Source: CAWAMR01 sp963783095 (GTDB taxonomy: Bacteria; Planctomycetota; Planctomycetia; Gemmatales; Gemmataceae). Taken from it: DNA of 64,000 nt. A program made the position numbers and the translations under genes. Position 1 is the stretch's first letter. Every line of letters starts with the position of its first letter. Under the pieces are notes generated by a model. It ran no database searches. It saw only the letters and a list, made by a program, of their open reading frames with translations, and had not been told where the DNA came from. The stretch is from NCBI GenBank assembly GCA_963783095.1, contig CAWAMR010000016.1:62001-126000 (forward strand). The letters are read 5' to 3'. Shown in pieces: positions 38,913-49,416 of the stretch.

Positions 38913-41712
38913 ATGCCCGTTTATGTTCCGTTCCATCTTCGTCGTCGCGATAAGGCAGCATCCTGCCTTGCCCTTCTCTTGCGCACTTCCAATGCACAGG
39001 ATCTGCTCTCGCTTTGCGCCCGTATTCGTCTGGAACCGATACCCGATGTTTTTCTCGTGGCCGATGGTTTCATGATCTGCCTCGACGAACCAACGACGCA
39101 ATTCCATCCCCGGACGGTTCGGCTCCGCCGCCTCGACGGCCATTGTTACGTTCCTGTCGATGCCGATCTGGTCCCGGCCCTTTTGCCCGAAGAAGCTGCC
39201 GATTTGACGCACGACCGGGGTCTGATCTTTCTTCCCGGCGGCGAGTGTCTTGCTTTCGCACCCGATGAGCCGATCTCACCGGCCGTGCTGTTGCGCTTCC
39301 CGACCATTCAAAGGGAAAAATGGGAGGCTTTTCCGCAGTGTCCAGCGCTTGCCGACCGCCTGATCCGCATCACGCGCATTACCCCCGAAGTGACGCCGGA
39401 GACAATCCTTGAGTCGGGTGGAATTGGCATCGGCACCGAAGAACCGCGACCTCCCAAAGTAGGAGCGCTCAAAACGATTGCTGGAGGCATCGCTTACGGT
39501 GCCGGCAGGGCAGCGGGGTTTCTGGGCGCAGCCTTGGCATCGGTGCTCTAGCAAGGCTGGGCGCGAAGATGATGTTGGGCGCTGCCGCTGCGGTTCCCAG
39601 GCTGACGGAGGCAATGCTCGGCAAACAACGGGCGGCCCTGAATGATTTGCTCAAACAGTTCCGCGAGGGAAAAATCGAGCAGGCGCTGAAGCGAGCACTT
39701 CCTTTTAATGGCGATGCCGGACGCGGTGGCCAGGTTGCGACTTCCGATGAATTGCCGGTGAACGATCCGCGCTACTCGCTCGACGGGTTGATGAGATCGA
39801 ATGCGCCGCCGGGTATCTGGGAAGTCGAAGAGGAGCCTCAGCGTCAACTCCAGGATGAGTATCGCAAGGCGGCCCAGGCCGCCCTCGATCGCGGTGACTT
39901 TCAACGCGCAGCCTACATTCACGGCCGGCTGCTTGGCGATGTCCGAATGGCGGCCACGATTCTTTCTCAAGGTGGATTGCACCGCGATGCGGCGATTCTC
40001 TATCGCGATCGACTCGGCGACCTGCGCTGGGCCGCACGCGAGTTTGACGCAGCTGGTGAGTGGGACCAAGCGCTTTTGCTCTATCGCCAACTTAGAGATT
40101 ACGAAGCTGCGGGCGATTTGCTTCGCAAAATGGGAGAAGAAGAGCAAGCGATTGAGGAATATCACCTAGCCGCACAGGAACTGATCGTTGCCCGCAAGGA
40201 TTACCTGCAAGCGGGCGAGTTGATGCTTCGGAAAACGGGAAGAGCCGACCTGGCAGGCGCTTACTTCGCGCTGGGCTGGAAGCAGCGCAGCGATTCGAAC
40301 GTCTTCCTCGGCCAACGCCGTTCCCTGTGCGATGCGACTCATCGAAATCTATGCGTTCGCCGAACCGCTCGAACCGTTCTGGGGATTGCTCAAGGAAGTG
40401 GAAGAATGGCTGGAGCCTGCGGGCAAGCAACAGGAGGCGTCCAAGTTTTTCAATCTCTTGATGAAACTCGCTGAACTGCCTCACTTGAAAGTGCATCGCT
40501 CGGCAATCCGCGATCGTGCCGCGTATGGGGCTGGCCGACAAACTTCGGCAATACGTGACCTACGAGCAGCGAATCGGCAATGTGGTTTCCGACCTGTTCG
40601 GCACTGCGCAGCACTGGCCCGCATCCGTGGTTTCGGACGCGAATTTTGCGGTCAAGACCGTATTGAAGCATTCTTCGGCCGAGGAGAAAGCGGAACGCCC
40701 CTTTCAGACGGTTCGCGTCGGAACGGGAACGGTTAGCGCTGTGATTGAGGTTAGCCATAAAGGTGATTTGGTGGTGGGATTCAAGGAAGGGAAGGTCAGC
40801 TACTATCGCTCGCAATCGGGCAAGGTCGAGGAACTGGGCTTGCCGATAGCACCCGCAGAAGTGTTCGGCCTGGCATCCGACCATGCGGGAGAGCTAATTG
40901 CGGTACTATGTGGACGAAGGATATTCGACCCTATGGTTGTCGAGAATGTGTTCGTCGAGGATCTCTGCCTGAGCAGTTACGTTCCGCAGACAGGCTCGAC
41001 ACGATTTGAAATTGCAGCCACTCAACATATCGGGACTCGCGTGATAACCCGTCTATGGCTGCTCCCGTACATCACGCGCTTCCATAATGTCGGCGGCACC
41101 GCCGCGCTGACCACGCCTTTCGGGATTCGTTGGTTTGAGGGGAACAAGCTTATTCCCCGTGTTACGAGTGGAGCGAGCGAGACGGAGCGCGAAGACGACG
41201 ATCATCTGGTGATTTGTCCCTACGGCGCGGGCCGGCCGACCAAGCTGTTGCACTGGGCCGGATTAACGGTCTTCTTCGACAAGGATGGCATTGACCTGTC
41301 GTGGGAACCCGATCATCCGCCGGATTCGACGCTGCACGCGCCGCCAATCGCCTGGTACGACGGTGGGCCGACGACCTTTGAACTGGCAGGGATTTCGTCG
41401 CAGGGTGTGATCTCGTGGACATCGCTGCAATACGAAAACGACACCTTCGTCGAGAAAACCACCTATATTTCTCGTAGACCGGAAGGCTATCGCGCCGTGA
41501 CCATCTGGCGACCGGGTTACGTCATTGGAGTGACAGCGAACAATTGCATTTGCTGGTTACGCTCGGGAACTGTCGGCTTCCAGGAAGCCGCCCCGCCAAC
41601 AACGCTGCCGTTCCCGACTCCGGCGGTGGCATGCGTGGCCAGCTTCTCGACGCGGGAAGTGATCGTCGTGTTGCGAGATGGAGAATTGGTCCGAGTGCCG
41701 GTGCCGGTCTAA
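38913..41712 (+). CDS. bpX-like / TPR / beta-propeller protein (MoxR-vWA ternary-system type), frame broken
   Basis: About 930 residues in three main pieces whose ends join smoothly. Residues ~1-140 (RTVRLRRLDGHCYVPVDADL, THDRGLIFLPGGECLAF) resemble the bpX domains described with MoxR-vWA-beta-propeller conflict systems. A helical TPR-like region follows (AALDRGDFQRAAYIHGRLLG, AAREFDAAGEWDQALLLYRQ). The last ~400 residues are beta-rich, with regularly spaced strands (VSAVIEVSHKGDLVVGFKEG, GRPTKLLHWAGLTVFFDKDG) that fit a propeller. Frame changes near 39545, 40300 and 40510. No MoxR AAA+ or vWA gene is visible in the window, so it would be an orphan component. The bpX label is from recalled features, not a search. 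Confidence 0.5.
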
Positions 41713-41760
41713 ACTATTCTCAAGGCCGGCATCATCGTTGCCAGAATGCTGATGGGAGAA

Positions 41761-43176
41761 TTAGCCGAGTACCTTCTGCACCACGCGGCCATGCACGTCG
41801 GTTAGGCGGTAGTCCCGGCCGGTGTGGCGGTAGGTCAGACGCGTGTGGTCGAGGCCCATCAGGTGCAGAATCGTGGCGTGGAAGTCATGAACGTGGACCG
41901 GATCTTTGGCGACGTTGATGCCGTACTCATCCGATTCGCCGTAGGTGCTTCCGGGCTTCACGCCGGCACCGGCCAGCCAGGAAGAGAAGACCCAGTGATG
42001 ATGTTCGCGGCCTTTCGCATTCGCAGCGGAATTGAATGGCGTACGACCAAATTCCGTCGTCCACACGACCAGCGTGTCGTCCAACAACCCCCGTTTCTTC
42101 AGATCTCGCAGCAGACCGGCGATCGGGTTGATCGACGTTCTTCGACAGGGGTCATGCGTCATCATGTCGCCATGCGCATCCCAGTTGTTCGACGACCCGA
42201 ACGTCGATCAATTCAACAAAGCGAACCCCGCGTTCGACGAGTCGTCGCGCAACCAGACACTGCCAGGCGAAGCCTTTCGTGCTGCCGCGTTCGAGCCCAT
42301 AAAGCTTCAATGTCGCCTCGGTTTCCTTCGAGAGATCGAACACCTCCGGCATCTCGGCTTGCATGCCAAACGCCGTCTCGAATGACTTGATTCGCGCGGC
42401 CAGTAATGGGTCATCGGCACGCGCCGTCAGATGACGTTGATTCATCCTGGACATCACGCCAAGTTCCATCTCCTGCAAACGATTACTGGGGGCCCGGCGT
42501 GGATGTTGGCGACCGGCTCCGGGCCGGGAACAACGAGCGTGCCCTGGTGCGATCCGGGCAGGAAGTCGCTTCCCCACACCTGCCCGCCGGCATAGGGAGA
42601 ATGCGGTGCGATGACAACGAACGAGGGCAAGTTGCGATTCACGGTGCCGAGGCCGTAACTTACCCACGAGCCGATACTGGGCCGGGCAAACGTGAACGAA
42701 CCGGTGTGAATGCCCAGCGTCGCCTCGTAATGATTCGTGTGATCCGACTTCATCGAGCGGATCACGCACAGATCATCGACGCACTCTGCCATTTTTGGGA
42801 AAAGCGCGCTAACCTCCGTACCGCTTTTGCCATGCCGCGAAAACTTCCACCTCGGCGGCGTGAGGTACATCTTGTAGTCCCCTTTCCGCCCCTGAAACTC
42901 GTTCACCGGGACCGTTTTGCCGGCATCCGCGAAGAGTTTGGGTTTGGGATCCCACGAATCGACGTGCGATACACCTCCACTCATGTAGAGAAAAATAGCC
43001 CTCTTGGCTTTCGGCGGAAAATGAGTGGGTTTCGGCGCGAGCGGATCCGAAAGGTTCGACCGTGCAGCTTCTTCGGCAAGCAACTGCGAGACGACCCCGG
43101 GCAACAGGATCGAACCGCCAATCATCGAACGCAAAACACCGCGACGGCTCGGATCATCGAAACGATTCGTTGTCAT
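41761..43176 (-). CDS. DUF1501 protein, Tat-exported (two frameshifts)
   Basis: About 470 residues. A twin-arginine start (SRRGVLRSMIGGSILLPG) precedes KRAIFLYMSGGVSHVDSWDPKP, KMAECVDDLCVIRSM, GTVNRNLPSFVVI, ERGVRFVELI, DDTLVVWTTEFGRTPF and GREHHHWVFSSWLAGAGVKPG. This is the DUF1501 (sulfatase/alkaline-phosphatase-like) family, which in planctomycetes nearly always accompanies a DUF1549/DUF1553 gene. The biochemical role is unknown; degradation of sulfated or complex polysaccharides is often proposed. Frame changes near 42490 and 42190. The ATG at 43176 was preferred to one three codons earlier because AAGG sits at a proper distance. Confidence 0.88.
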
Positions 43177-43198
43177 TGAAGTCATCCTTTCCACGCAA

Positions 43199-43615
43199 TC
43201 AATCCACCCAGTTCTCGATCTGCAGGTTCGGCACCTGACGGAAGTGCTTAACATTCCGAGTGACCAGGGTTGCCTCGCCGACAAGGACGATTGCGGCAAT
43301 AAGCAGGTCCGCCCGTCCGATCTTCCTGTACTTCTTTTCCTGCCGCAGTCGGTCGAATTCGGCGGCTACATCCGGACTGATCGCCAAGATTGTAAATCTC
43401 TCCAGGTCTTTTTCGTTCTCTGCAAGCCGCTGCTGGGCCAGCAGGAGCTTCTCACCAGATTCCGCTTTCAAGATCGAGGCAAACCGCCCTTGAAGGACTT
43501 CAATCCATGTGACCACTGTTAAAGCGACCTCCTCCATTGTCGAGGCTCGCTTCGCGGTCACTCGTTCGTGGCCTCGGAGCAAATGGGTGAGCGTATCGGT
43601 ATCGAGAATGAACAT
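43199..43615 (-). CDS. PIN-domain toxin, VapC type
   Basis: 138 residues. MFILDTDTLTHLLRG has the first acidic residues of the PIN nuclease site; TWIEVLQG carries the conserved Glu; GRADLLIAAI carries the later Asp, and TLVTRNVKHF the end of the fold. VapC toxins are ribonucleases that cut tRNA or rRNA. The start overlaps the antitoxin stop by one base (TGATG), giving a coupled pair. An earlier ATG five codons upstream is less likely. The stop lies 22 bases before the DUF1501 start. Confidence 0.9.
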   Translation of the reverse strand: MFILDTDTLTHLLRGHERVTAKRASTMEEVALTVVTWIEVLQGRFASILKAESGEKLLLAQQRLAENEKDLERFTILAISPDVAAEFDRLRQEKKYRKIGRADLLIAAIVLVGEATLVTRNVKHFRQVPNLQIENWVD

Positions 43616-43980
43616 CAGCCATCCTCGCACATCGACCGGCCCCGCTGTCTGTAGGCATCCTCACAGATGCGGATCAAGTCGGGATCGTCCTTGTATTTTC
43701 CAGCCAGGGCAAGCTGTGCGACCTTCCTCAATTCCGGTGTGGAAGAAGCCGTACTCAGCCACTGTTGAATGGCCGCTTTCAGGAAGCGCCAATCCTTGCC
43801 AACTCGGCGGGCCGGCAGCGCCTGCTCCTCGACGAGTCGCAGCACTTCAGCTTCCGCCACCCGCAGATACGTAGCGGCCTCGACCAGCGTCAGAACGTCG
43901 GCCTGGATTGCACTGCCATTTGTGGTCGGCGATGAAATTGTGGGTGCGGCGGTCTGGAGAGGCTTCTTTGTTCGTGGCAT
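43615..43980 (-). CDS. Excisionase-like helix-turn-helix antitoxin
   Basis: 121 residues. A ~35-residue disordered leader, then a MerR/excisionase-type winged helix: LTLVEAATYLRVAEAEVLRL followed by EEQALPARRVGKDWRFLKAA. The C-terminal tail (LRKVAQLALAGKYKDDPDLI) would wrap the toxin. As the first gene of the pair it probably binds its own promoter in the 109 bases downstream of the DUF1549/DUF1553 gene. The N-terminal segment is Thr/Pro/Ala-rich. The toxin partner is the PIN protein next to it. Confidence 0.8.
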   Translation of the reverse strand: MPRTKKPLQTAAPTISSPTTNGSAIQADVLTLVEAATYLRVAEAEVLRLVEEQALPARRVGKDWRFLKAAIQQWLSTASSTPELRKVAQLALAGKYKDDPDLIRICEDAYRQRGRSMCEDG

Positions 43981-44089
43981 GGTTTTTGTTCTCCTTTTTC
44001 CCCCGCTACCAGGGCCGCACTTCCGTTATTCTACAGCGCGCGAATAGTGCGGAATACTTGTCCCGACAAGTTATTACAACTCTTCAATG

Positions 44090-47000
44090 TCAATCAACAT
44101 GCAGGAACTCGTTACTGCCAAAGAGTGTTCGCAGGTACGCGGCGAGAGACCGAATCTCGACATTGTCCAGTCTCGTCGCTTTCAGTTCGGCTCGATAGCT
44201 CTTCAGGAAATCGGTCGCCTCGGCGCGTTCGAGATCCGTGGGCGAACGTCCGATCGCTCGACGCCACGCCATCTCGATCCGTTGCATTTCGGTGGGACTG
44301 GCGGCAATCAGACGACTTGCCCACTTGTCCGCTTTGGCGTGGACGAACGGATCGTTGAGAAAGAACAACGCCTGAGTCGGCACCGTCGTGGTCAGACGAT
44401 CCGCTGTCGTCGCGTTTGGATCCGCGCCGTCGAACAGCGCGAGGAACGGATGCCGTTTGAGCCGTTGCGTCATTAGATAGACGCTACGCCGATTGTGGTC
44501 GTAGACGGCACTGAACGGGCCGTGTTGCGTGAATCCCCAGCTGATCGGCGTTGGAAATGGATGTTCGCGCGCGGGGGTCAAATCCCGTTCGCCGCTTACT
44601 TCGAGGATCGAATCGCGGATTTCCTCAGCGCTGAGGCGACGACGAGAAAACGAAGCGTACAGGTCGGTTGCCGGTTTGACAGATCCCTTCGCTTCTTCAG
44701 CGCGGGATGACTGCTGATAGGTAGCGCTCTGCATCACCAGGCGATGCATCGTCTTCACGGACCAACCACTGCGTATGAACTGGCTCGCCAGATGGTCGAG
44801 CAACTCCGGATGCGTCGGGGCCAGGCCGCGCACTCCAAAATCGTTCGGCGTCTTCACGAGTCCGCGTCCGAAGTGGTACTGCCAGATGCGATTCACCATC
44901 ACGCGCGCGGTCAATGGGTTGTCGGGACGAGTCAACCACTGTGCCAGTTGCAGACGACCACTGCCCAGAGTATCTGCGGGTAACGGCCGGCCGCCCAGGC
45001 TTCTGATCAAACCGCGTTGAACCTCAACGCCAGGCTGGTCCGGCTCGCCGCGCATCTGCATCCGGACGTTGTGAGGCGACCCTTCGCTAATCCCGTAGGC
45101 CATAGCGAACGGCCCCTCGGCCAGCAATCTGTTGAGCTCCCGTTTATCTGTTTCAGACGGCGATTGGAGTGTGGCCAACTGTTTGCGAAGTGCGGCAATC
45201 CGCACCCGATGTTCTCCTTTCGCTGGACCGGCCTTCACCGGTGGCGCATCGAGCGCTGGTAATGGTTTGTCTCCGACGACGAAGTTGTCGGCATCGAGTG
45301 CGGGCCGCACTCCGCCAATGTGGCCGTAACTGTCGATGAACGAGTAGTCGATGATACCGTCCCAGTTGTTAGCGAACCGGCCTTTGAAGTCTGTTTTACT
45401 CTTGAGAGATGCCAGAGTGCCCGTGTAAGACTTTGTTTTCAGATCGAGCGCAAGTTGGACTTGATACCACTCGCCGATCGCCAGCGGAGAGACTGCGGCC
45501 CGCGATCCGGCGCTGCGGCGAAAGAACTCGTTGCCGTTGAAGAACAACTCGATGGCCGGCGAGTGTCCAGGGCCGTGTCCGAGGTAATATCGCCACGAGC
45601 CTTTGCCGCCTGCATCCTTGTTGGCGCAGCGGAAGTCGAAGCTGACGAAGAGGTGTCCGTCTTTGTCCGGGTGGACTTTGGTCAGGGTCAGTCCAAAGCC
45701 GTCGTATTCGCTGCGGTTCGGCATGTGAATGCCAAGTCGACCCGGTTCAAAAATGTTCCGATAAGGGCTCTGCGATCTTTCCAAGAGTTTCGCGACGCTG
45801 TTCGGTCCTGGATTCCAAGGGAACGAGGGCGGCGAATCTTTAGTTTGCAACTCGAGGTCGCCATCAATGCCTACGAGTGCTTGCAACTGGTTGGTCAGCG
45901 CGACGGGATCGGCAACTTTCGAAGCAGGGGCGGCAACGGGTGGTTCCAATGTTACGGATGAGATTGGTGTGTTCTGGATACCAAGATTGTCGAACTCAAT
46001 CGCTGGCGGCTTCGGTCCCATCCGGCCGAGCGAAGTCAACGCCAGGGAGTCAATGACGCCGGACCACTCCGATGAAATCGGTTTGCCGGAAAACTCGGCG
46101 ATCGCGCCCGGCACACCGATTCGTCCTGAAACTTTCCGGCCCCTCAGGTCAAGCGTCAATTGCAGGTTGTACCACTGATTCGGTTTGAGCGTGCCGACTT
46201 GCTCGATCTCTTTGCCGGTGCGTAATGAAATCGCCTTGGATGAAATGAGTATTTCCACGGCAGGTGTAGCCCCGCCGGCCCCCAGCGTGAAACGATGCAT
46301 GCCGTTCGCATTGTTATTCGGCGCGGCAACGCGGAAGTCGAGATTCACATAAAGGAGCGGGCAATTCTCATTCGTCCGGCGCGGGTACAGTGCCTGCATG
46401 ATTCGGTACTCGCCGGCATCTGTCGGGATGCCGGCACCAACTCTTCCCGTGGGATAGAGATTCTTAAAGGGACTTTGCGCTGAGTTCGTCACAGCGATCT
46501 TCCCCTCATAGAGCCAGGGCGGGACAAGTACGCCGTTGCTGCCGCCGGCCGCAGCTGCTTGCATCTCGAAATCGCCGTCGATGTCGTTGAGTGAGCGCAG
46601 AACCACCGAAGGCACGGGTTGCTTTTGTTGTGCCAACCTGGTTGACAGTTCACTGACCCGAGTCTCGAACTCGCGCCACTTCGCATGTGCTTCGTTCGGG
46701 GGCAGCATCGGCACCAGCGAACGCACCCGCTGTTTTTGCTCGGAGCCGGGAAATGAATAACGACTACTGTCGAATATGCCGTAGAGAGCGTAGTAATCGT
46801 TCATTGACACGGGGTCGAATTTGTGGTCGTGACAGCGCGCGCAGCCGAGACTCAGACCAAGTACCGACTGGCCCAAGGTGTCGATCGTGTCTTGAATGGT
46901 GAGATGGTGGTAGTTCTCCGAATCAAAACCGAAGCGACGTGAAATCGCAAGATAGCCTGTGGCAGTCACGCGTTCGGCATATTTTTCGCGCGGTCCTCCT

Positions 47001-47854
47001 GTGGCAAGCACATCTCCCGCGATCTGTTCGCGCAGGAATTCGTCGTAAGGCTTGTCCGCGTTAAAAGCATCGATGACGTAGTTGCGATAACGCCAGGCCT
47101 GGGGCACCGGGTAGTCGGCCGTGTCACCGGCAGTGTCCGCATATCGAACCACGTCAAGCCAGTGCCGGCCCCAGCGCTCGCCATAGGCCGGAGACTGAAG
47201 CAGACGATCAACAAGTGCCTCGTAGGCTTGTGGTGAACTGTCTTTCAAAAAGGCCGCAACTTCCGCCGGGGTTGGCGGCAATCCCGTGAGATCGAATGTG
47301 GCACGGCGAATCAGAGTGAGCTTGTCGGCAGCAGGCGCGGGGCGAACTCCTGCTGCTTCCTGTTTGGATCGTATGAACGGATCGATGCTGGTTTTCACCC
47401 ACGCCTTGTCCGAAATGTTCGGTTTTGGGACAGCGCGGATTGGTTCAAATGCCCAGTGTTTCGACGTTTCAAACTTCGCCGACTTCGCGGGCCAGGCTGC
47501 TCCCGCTTCGATCCACGCAACGAAATCCCTTACCTGATCGGGCCGCAAGGCTTTTTCTTTCTCCGGCGGCATCGCGGAGACATCCGCCTTCCGCTGGATC
47601 GCGCGGATAAGCAGGCTCTTTTCCGGGTTCTTCAGCACAATCGCCGGCCCGGACTCGCCGCCTTTGAGCAGCCCCGCAAGCGAGTCGATTCGCAACGCTC
47701 CGGACGTCTTCGATCCCCCGTGGCAGCGAAAACACGTTCCAACCAACACCGGACGAATCTTCGCCTCGAAAAAGTCTTCGCGATCGTCGGCGCGAGCCGT
47801 GAGGCCGGTCATTACCAGCAACACCACGGCCAGGGTATGTATCATCCATCTCAT
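44090..47854 (-). CDS. Planctomycete cytochrome C / DUF1549 / DUF1553 protein with duplicated internal domain
   Basis: 1254 residues, one clean frame. Signal peptide (MRWMIHTLAVVLLVMTGLTARA), PSCyt1 haem site CFRCH (41-45), DUF1549 (about 150-365) with a second CARCHDHKFDP site (338-348), then two related LamG-like modules (about 423-626 and 662-862), and DUF1553 from about 970 (SGRLQLAQWLTRPDNPLTAR) to the end. Both modules start DGDxE and carry QSP(F/Y)(K/R)N, GR(V/L)G, a (V)NLDFR/SFDFR strand, PA(V/I)E(I/L) and LDL. These exported proteins are a hallmark of the phylum, of unproven role in polysaccharide breakdown. The usual DUF1501 partner follows, separated by a toxin-antitoxin pair. Confidence 0.92.
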   Translation of the reverse strand: MRWMIHTLAVVLLVMTGLTARADDREDFFEAKIRPVLVGTCFRCHGGSKTSGALRIDSLAGLLKGGESGPAIVLKNPEKSLLIRAIQRKADVSAMPPEKEKALRPDQVRDFVAWIEAGAAWPAKSAKFETSKHWAFEPIRAVPKPNISDKAWVKTSIDPFIRSKQEAAGVRPAPAADKLTLIRRATFDLTGLPPTPAEVAAFLKDSSPQAYEALVDRLLQSPAYGERWGRHWLDVVRYADTAGDTADYPVPQAWRYRNYVIDAFNADKPYDEFLREQIAGDVLATGGPREKYAERVTATGYLAISRRFGFDSENYHHLTIQDTIDTLGQSVLGLSLGCARCHDHKFDPVSMNDYYALYGIFDSSRYSFPGSEQKQRVRSLVPMLPPNEAHAKWREFETRVSELSTRLAQQKQPVPSVVLRSLNDIDGDFEMQAAAAGGSNGVLVPPWLYEGKIAVTNSAQSPFKNLYPTGRVGAGIPTDAGEYRIMQALYPRRTNENCPLLYVNLDFRVAAPNNNANGMHRFTLGAGGATPAVEILISSKAISLRTGKEIEQVGTLKPNQWYNLQLTLDLRGRKVSGRIGVPGAIAEFSGKPISSEWSGVIDSLALTSLGRMGPKPPAIEFDNLGIQNTPISSVTLEPPVAAPASKVADPVALTNQLQALVGIDGDLELQTKDSPPSFPWNPGPNSVAKLLERSQSPYRNIFEPGRLGIHMPNRSEYDGFGLTLTKVHPDKDGHLFVSFDFRCANKDAGGKGSWRYYLGHGPGHSPAIELFFNGNEFFRRSAGSRAAVSPLAIGEWYQVQLALDLKTKSYTGTLASLKSKTDFKGRFANNWDGIIDYSFIDSYGHIGGVRPALDADNFVVGDKPLPALDAPPVKAGPAKGEHRVRIAALRKQLATLQSPSETDKRELNRLLAEGPFAMAYGISEGSPHNVRMQMRGEPDQPGVEVQRGLIRSLGGRPLPADTLGSGRLQLAQWLTRPDNPLTARVMVNRIWQYHFGRGLVKTPNDFGVRGLAPTHPELLDHLASQFIRSGWSVKTMHRLVMQSATYQQSSRAEEAKGSVKPATDLYASFSRRRLSAEEIRDSILEVSGERDLTPAREHPFPTPISWGFTQHGPFSAVYDHNRRSVYLMTQRLKRHPFLALFDGADPNATTADRLTTTVPTQALFFLNDPFVHAKADKWASRLIAASPTEMQRIEMAWRRAIGRSPTDLERAEATDFLKSYRAELKATRLDNVEIRSLAAYLRTLFGSNEFLHVD

Positions 47855-48058
47855 GGAATGGCCTCAAGTCCAAAATCACCTGCAAATGTTCAATAGCGCG
47901 AGCGGGGAGAGTCAAACATTTTACCCGACGATACTCGGTATGGCGATGCCCACCGGAATGCCAACTTCTTCATCTCCTGTAGTATACCATAAAGGAACGA
48001 AACTCTTGGCTCGAAAAGTCGGGGAGGGTATCGATTCAAAAGTGCCAATGGATTCAGA

Positions 48059-49416
48059 ATGCGTATTTCGATCGTTCGTCTCATTGCAGGCCGGGAATCG
48101 CGCGATCTTCTGCGCGATCGACGTACCCTCTTTCTCATTCTGGGCCTTCCGGTCATTCTCTATCCGGTTTTTGCCCTCGTCGGCTTTGTCTTCGCCATGT
48201 CGATGCTGGAGCAAAAGGTCATCATTGGCGTTTCCGGTCTCGAGTATCTCCCGCAGTCGAAGGAACATCCCGAGGCCTTTATCGGCGGCTCAGTCCTGAT
48301 CGTCGAGGCCGATCGACCGGAAGATTTTCCGCCGCTCATCGTCGATGGAAAATTCCTTCCCGATTACCTCAGCGCATTGACGCAGCTTGGCACGATCATT
48401 ATTCGACCGCTCGATTCCGATGATGAATCCGCCGTGCATCAACGCCAGGTCGATGCCATGTTGATCGTTCCACCGAATTTGACGCAGATGATCGCCAAGG
48501 GAGAGCGTCCTGCGGTACGGATTGTCGGACGGGAAGGGGATGAGGCATCGAAGATGGCGGTCAAGCGGTTGGGCAACATCCTGCACCGCTGGAATGCGAA
48601 ACTGAAGGAAGTCCGCTTTGCCAGGAAGGGGCTTCCTGCCCATTTCGATGAGCCGGTCGAAATCCACGACCCCCAGGATGCCCAACCCCTTGGCGTCAAG
48701 ACCGCATCCGAGTTGCGCGATTCTCTCGTTAAATTCTTTCCCTTTCTCCTGGTGATGTGGACGATGGCCGGTGCGCTGCATCCGGCGATCGATCTGACCG
48801 CCGGTGAAAAAGAGCGCGGCACCATGGAGACGCTGCTCATCAGCCCGGCGGAACGCTCGGAGATTGTCGCCGGGAAATTCCTGGCGATCAGCTTCTTCAG
48901 CTACCTGGCGGCAGTCTGGAATGTACTATGGATGGGCGGCGGCGCGTTGATTTTGAGTTGGTTTTTGCCGTTTCAGTTTCTGTCGCTGTGCGGCTTGGCG
49001 TGGTCCATTCTGTTCGCCCTGCCGCTGGCGATGATGTTCAGCGCCATTGCCATCGGGCTTGGCGTTTTTGCGCAGCACGAAAGAAGGCCAATATTATTTA
49101 TTGCCGCTGTTTCTACTGGTGATGCCCTTGACGCTCTGGAGCCTGACGCCGGGAATGAAGCTGACGTGGATCCTGAGTTTGGTGCCGATCACGGGATTGT
49201 CGTTGATCCTGCAACGGCTGATGGCAGTTTCGGGCGAGCCGGTTCCGATCGAATACTGGTTGCTCGTGTTCGGATCTTTGACTTGCTGGCATGCTTTTGA
49301 GTCTGGCATGGGCAGCGCGGCAATTCCGGCGGGAGAGCGTGCTCTTCCGCGAGGCGGAACGAGGAAGTATCGGCAGTTGGTTACGAGGATGGCTGCGACG
49401 CAAGCACTCTCGGTAG
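48059..49416 (+). CDS. ABC-2 type (NatB-like) permease, two frameshifts
   Basis: About 450 residues. N-terminal span (DRRTLFLILGLPVILYPVFA), a large extracytoplasmic domain (~60-220), then AGEKERGTMETLLISPAERS, the amphipathic element typical of NatB-type exporters, and five further spans. Frame changes near 49080 (then STKEGQYYLLPLFLLVMPLT) and near 49290 (then LSLAWAARQFRRESVLFREA), ending KHSR at 49416. NatB permeases pair with a NatA ATPase to export sodium or other substrates; no ATPase gene adjoins it here. The last 36 bases overlap the convergent methyltransferase gene. Confidence 0.85.
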
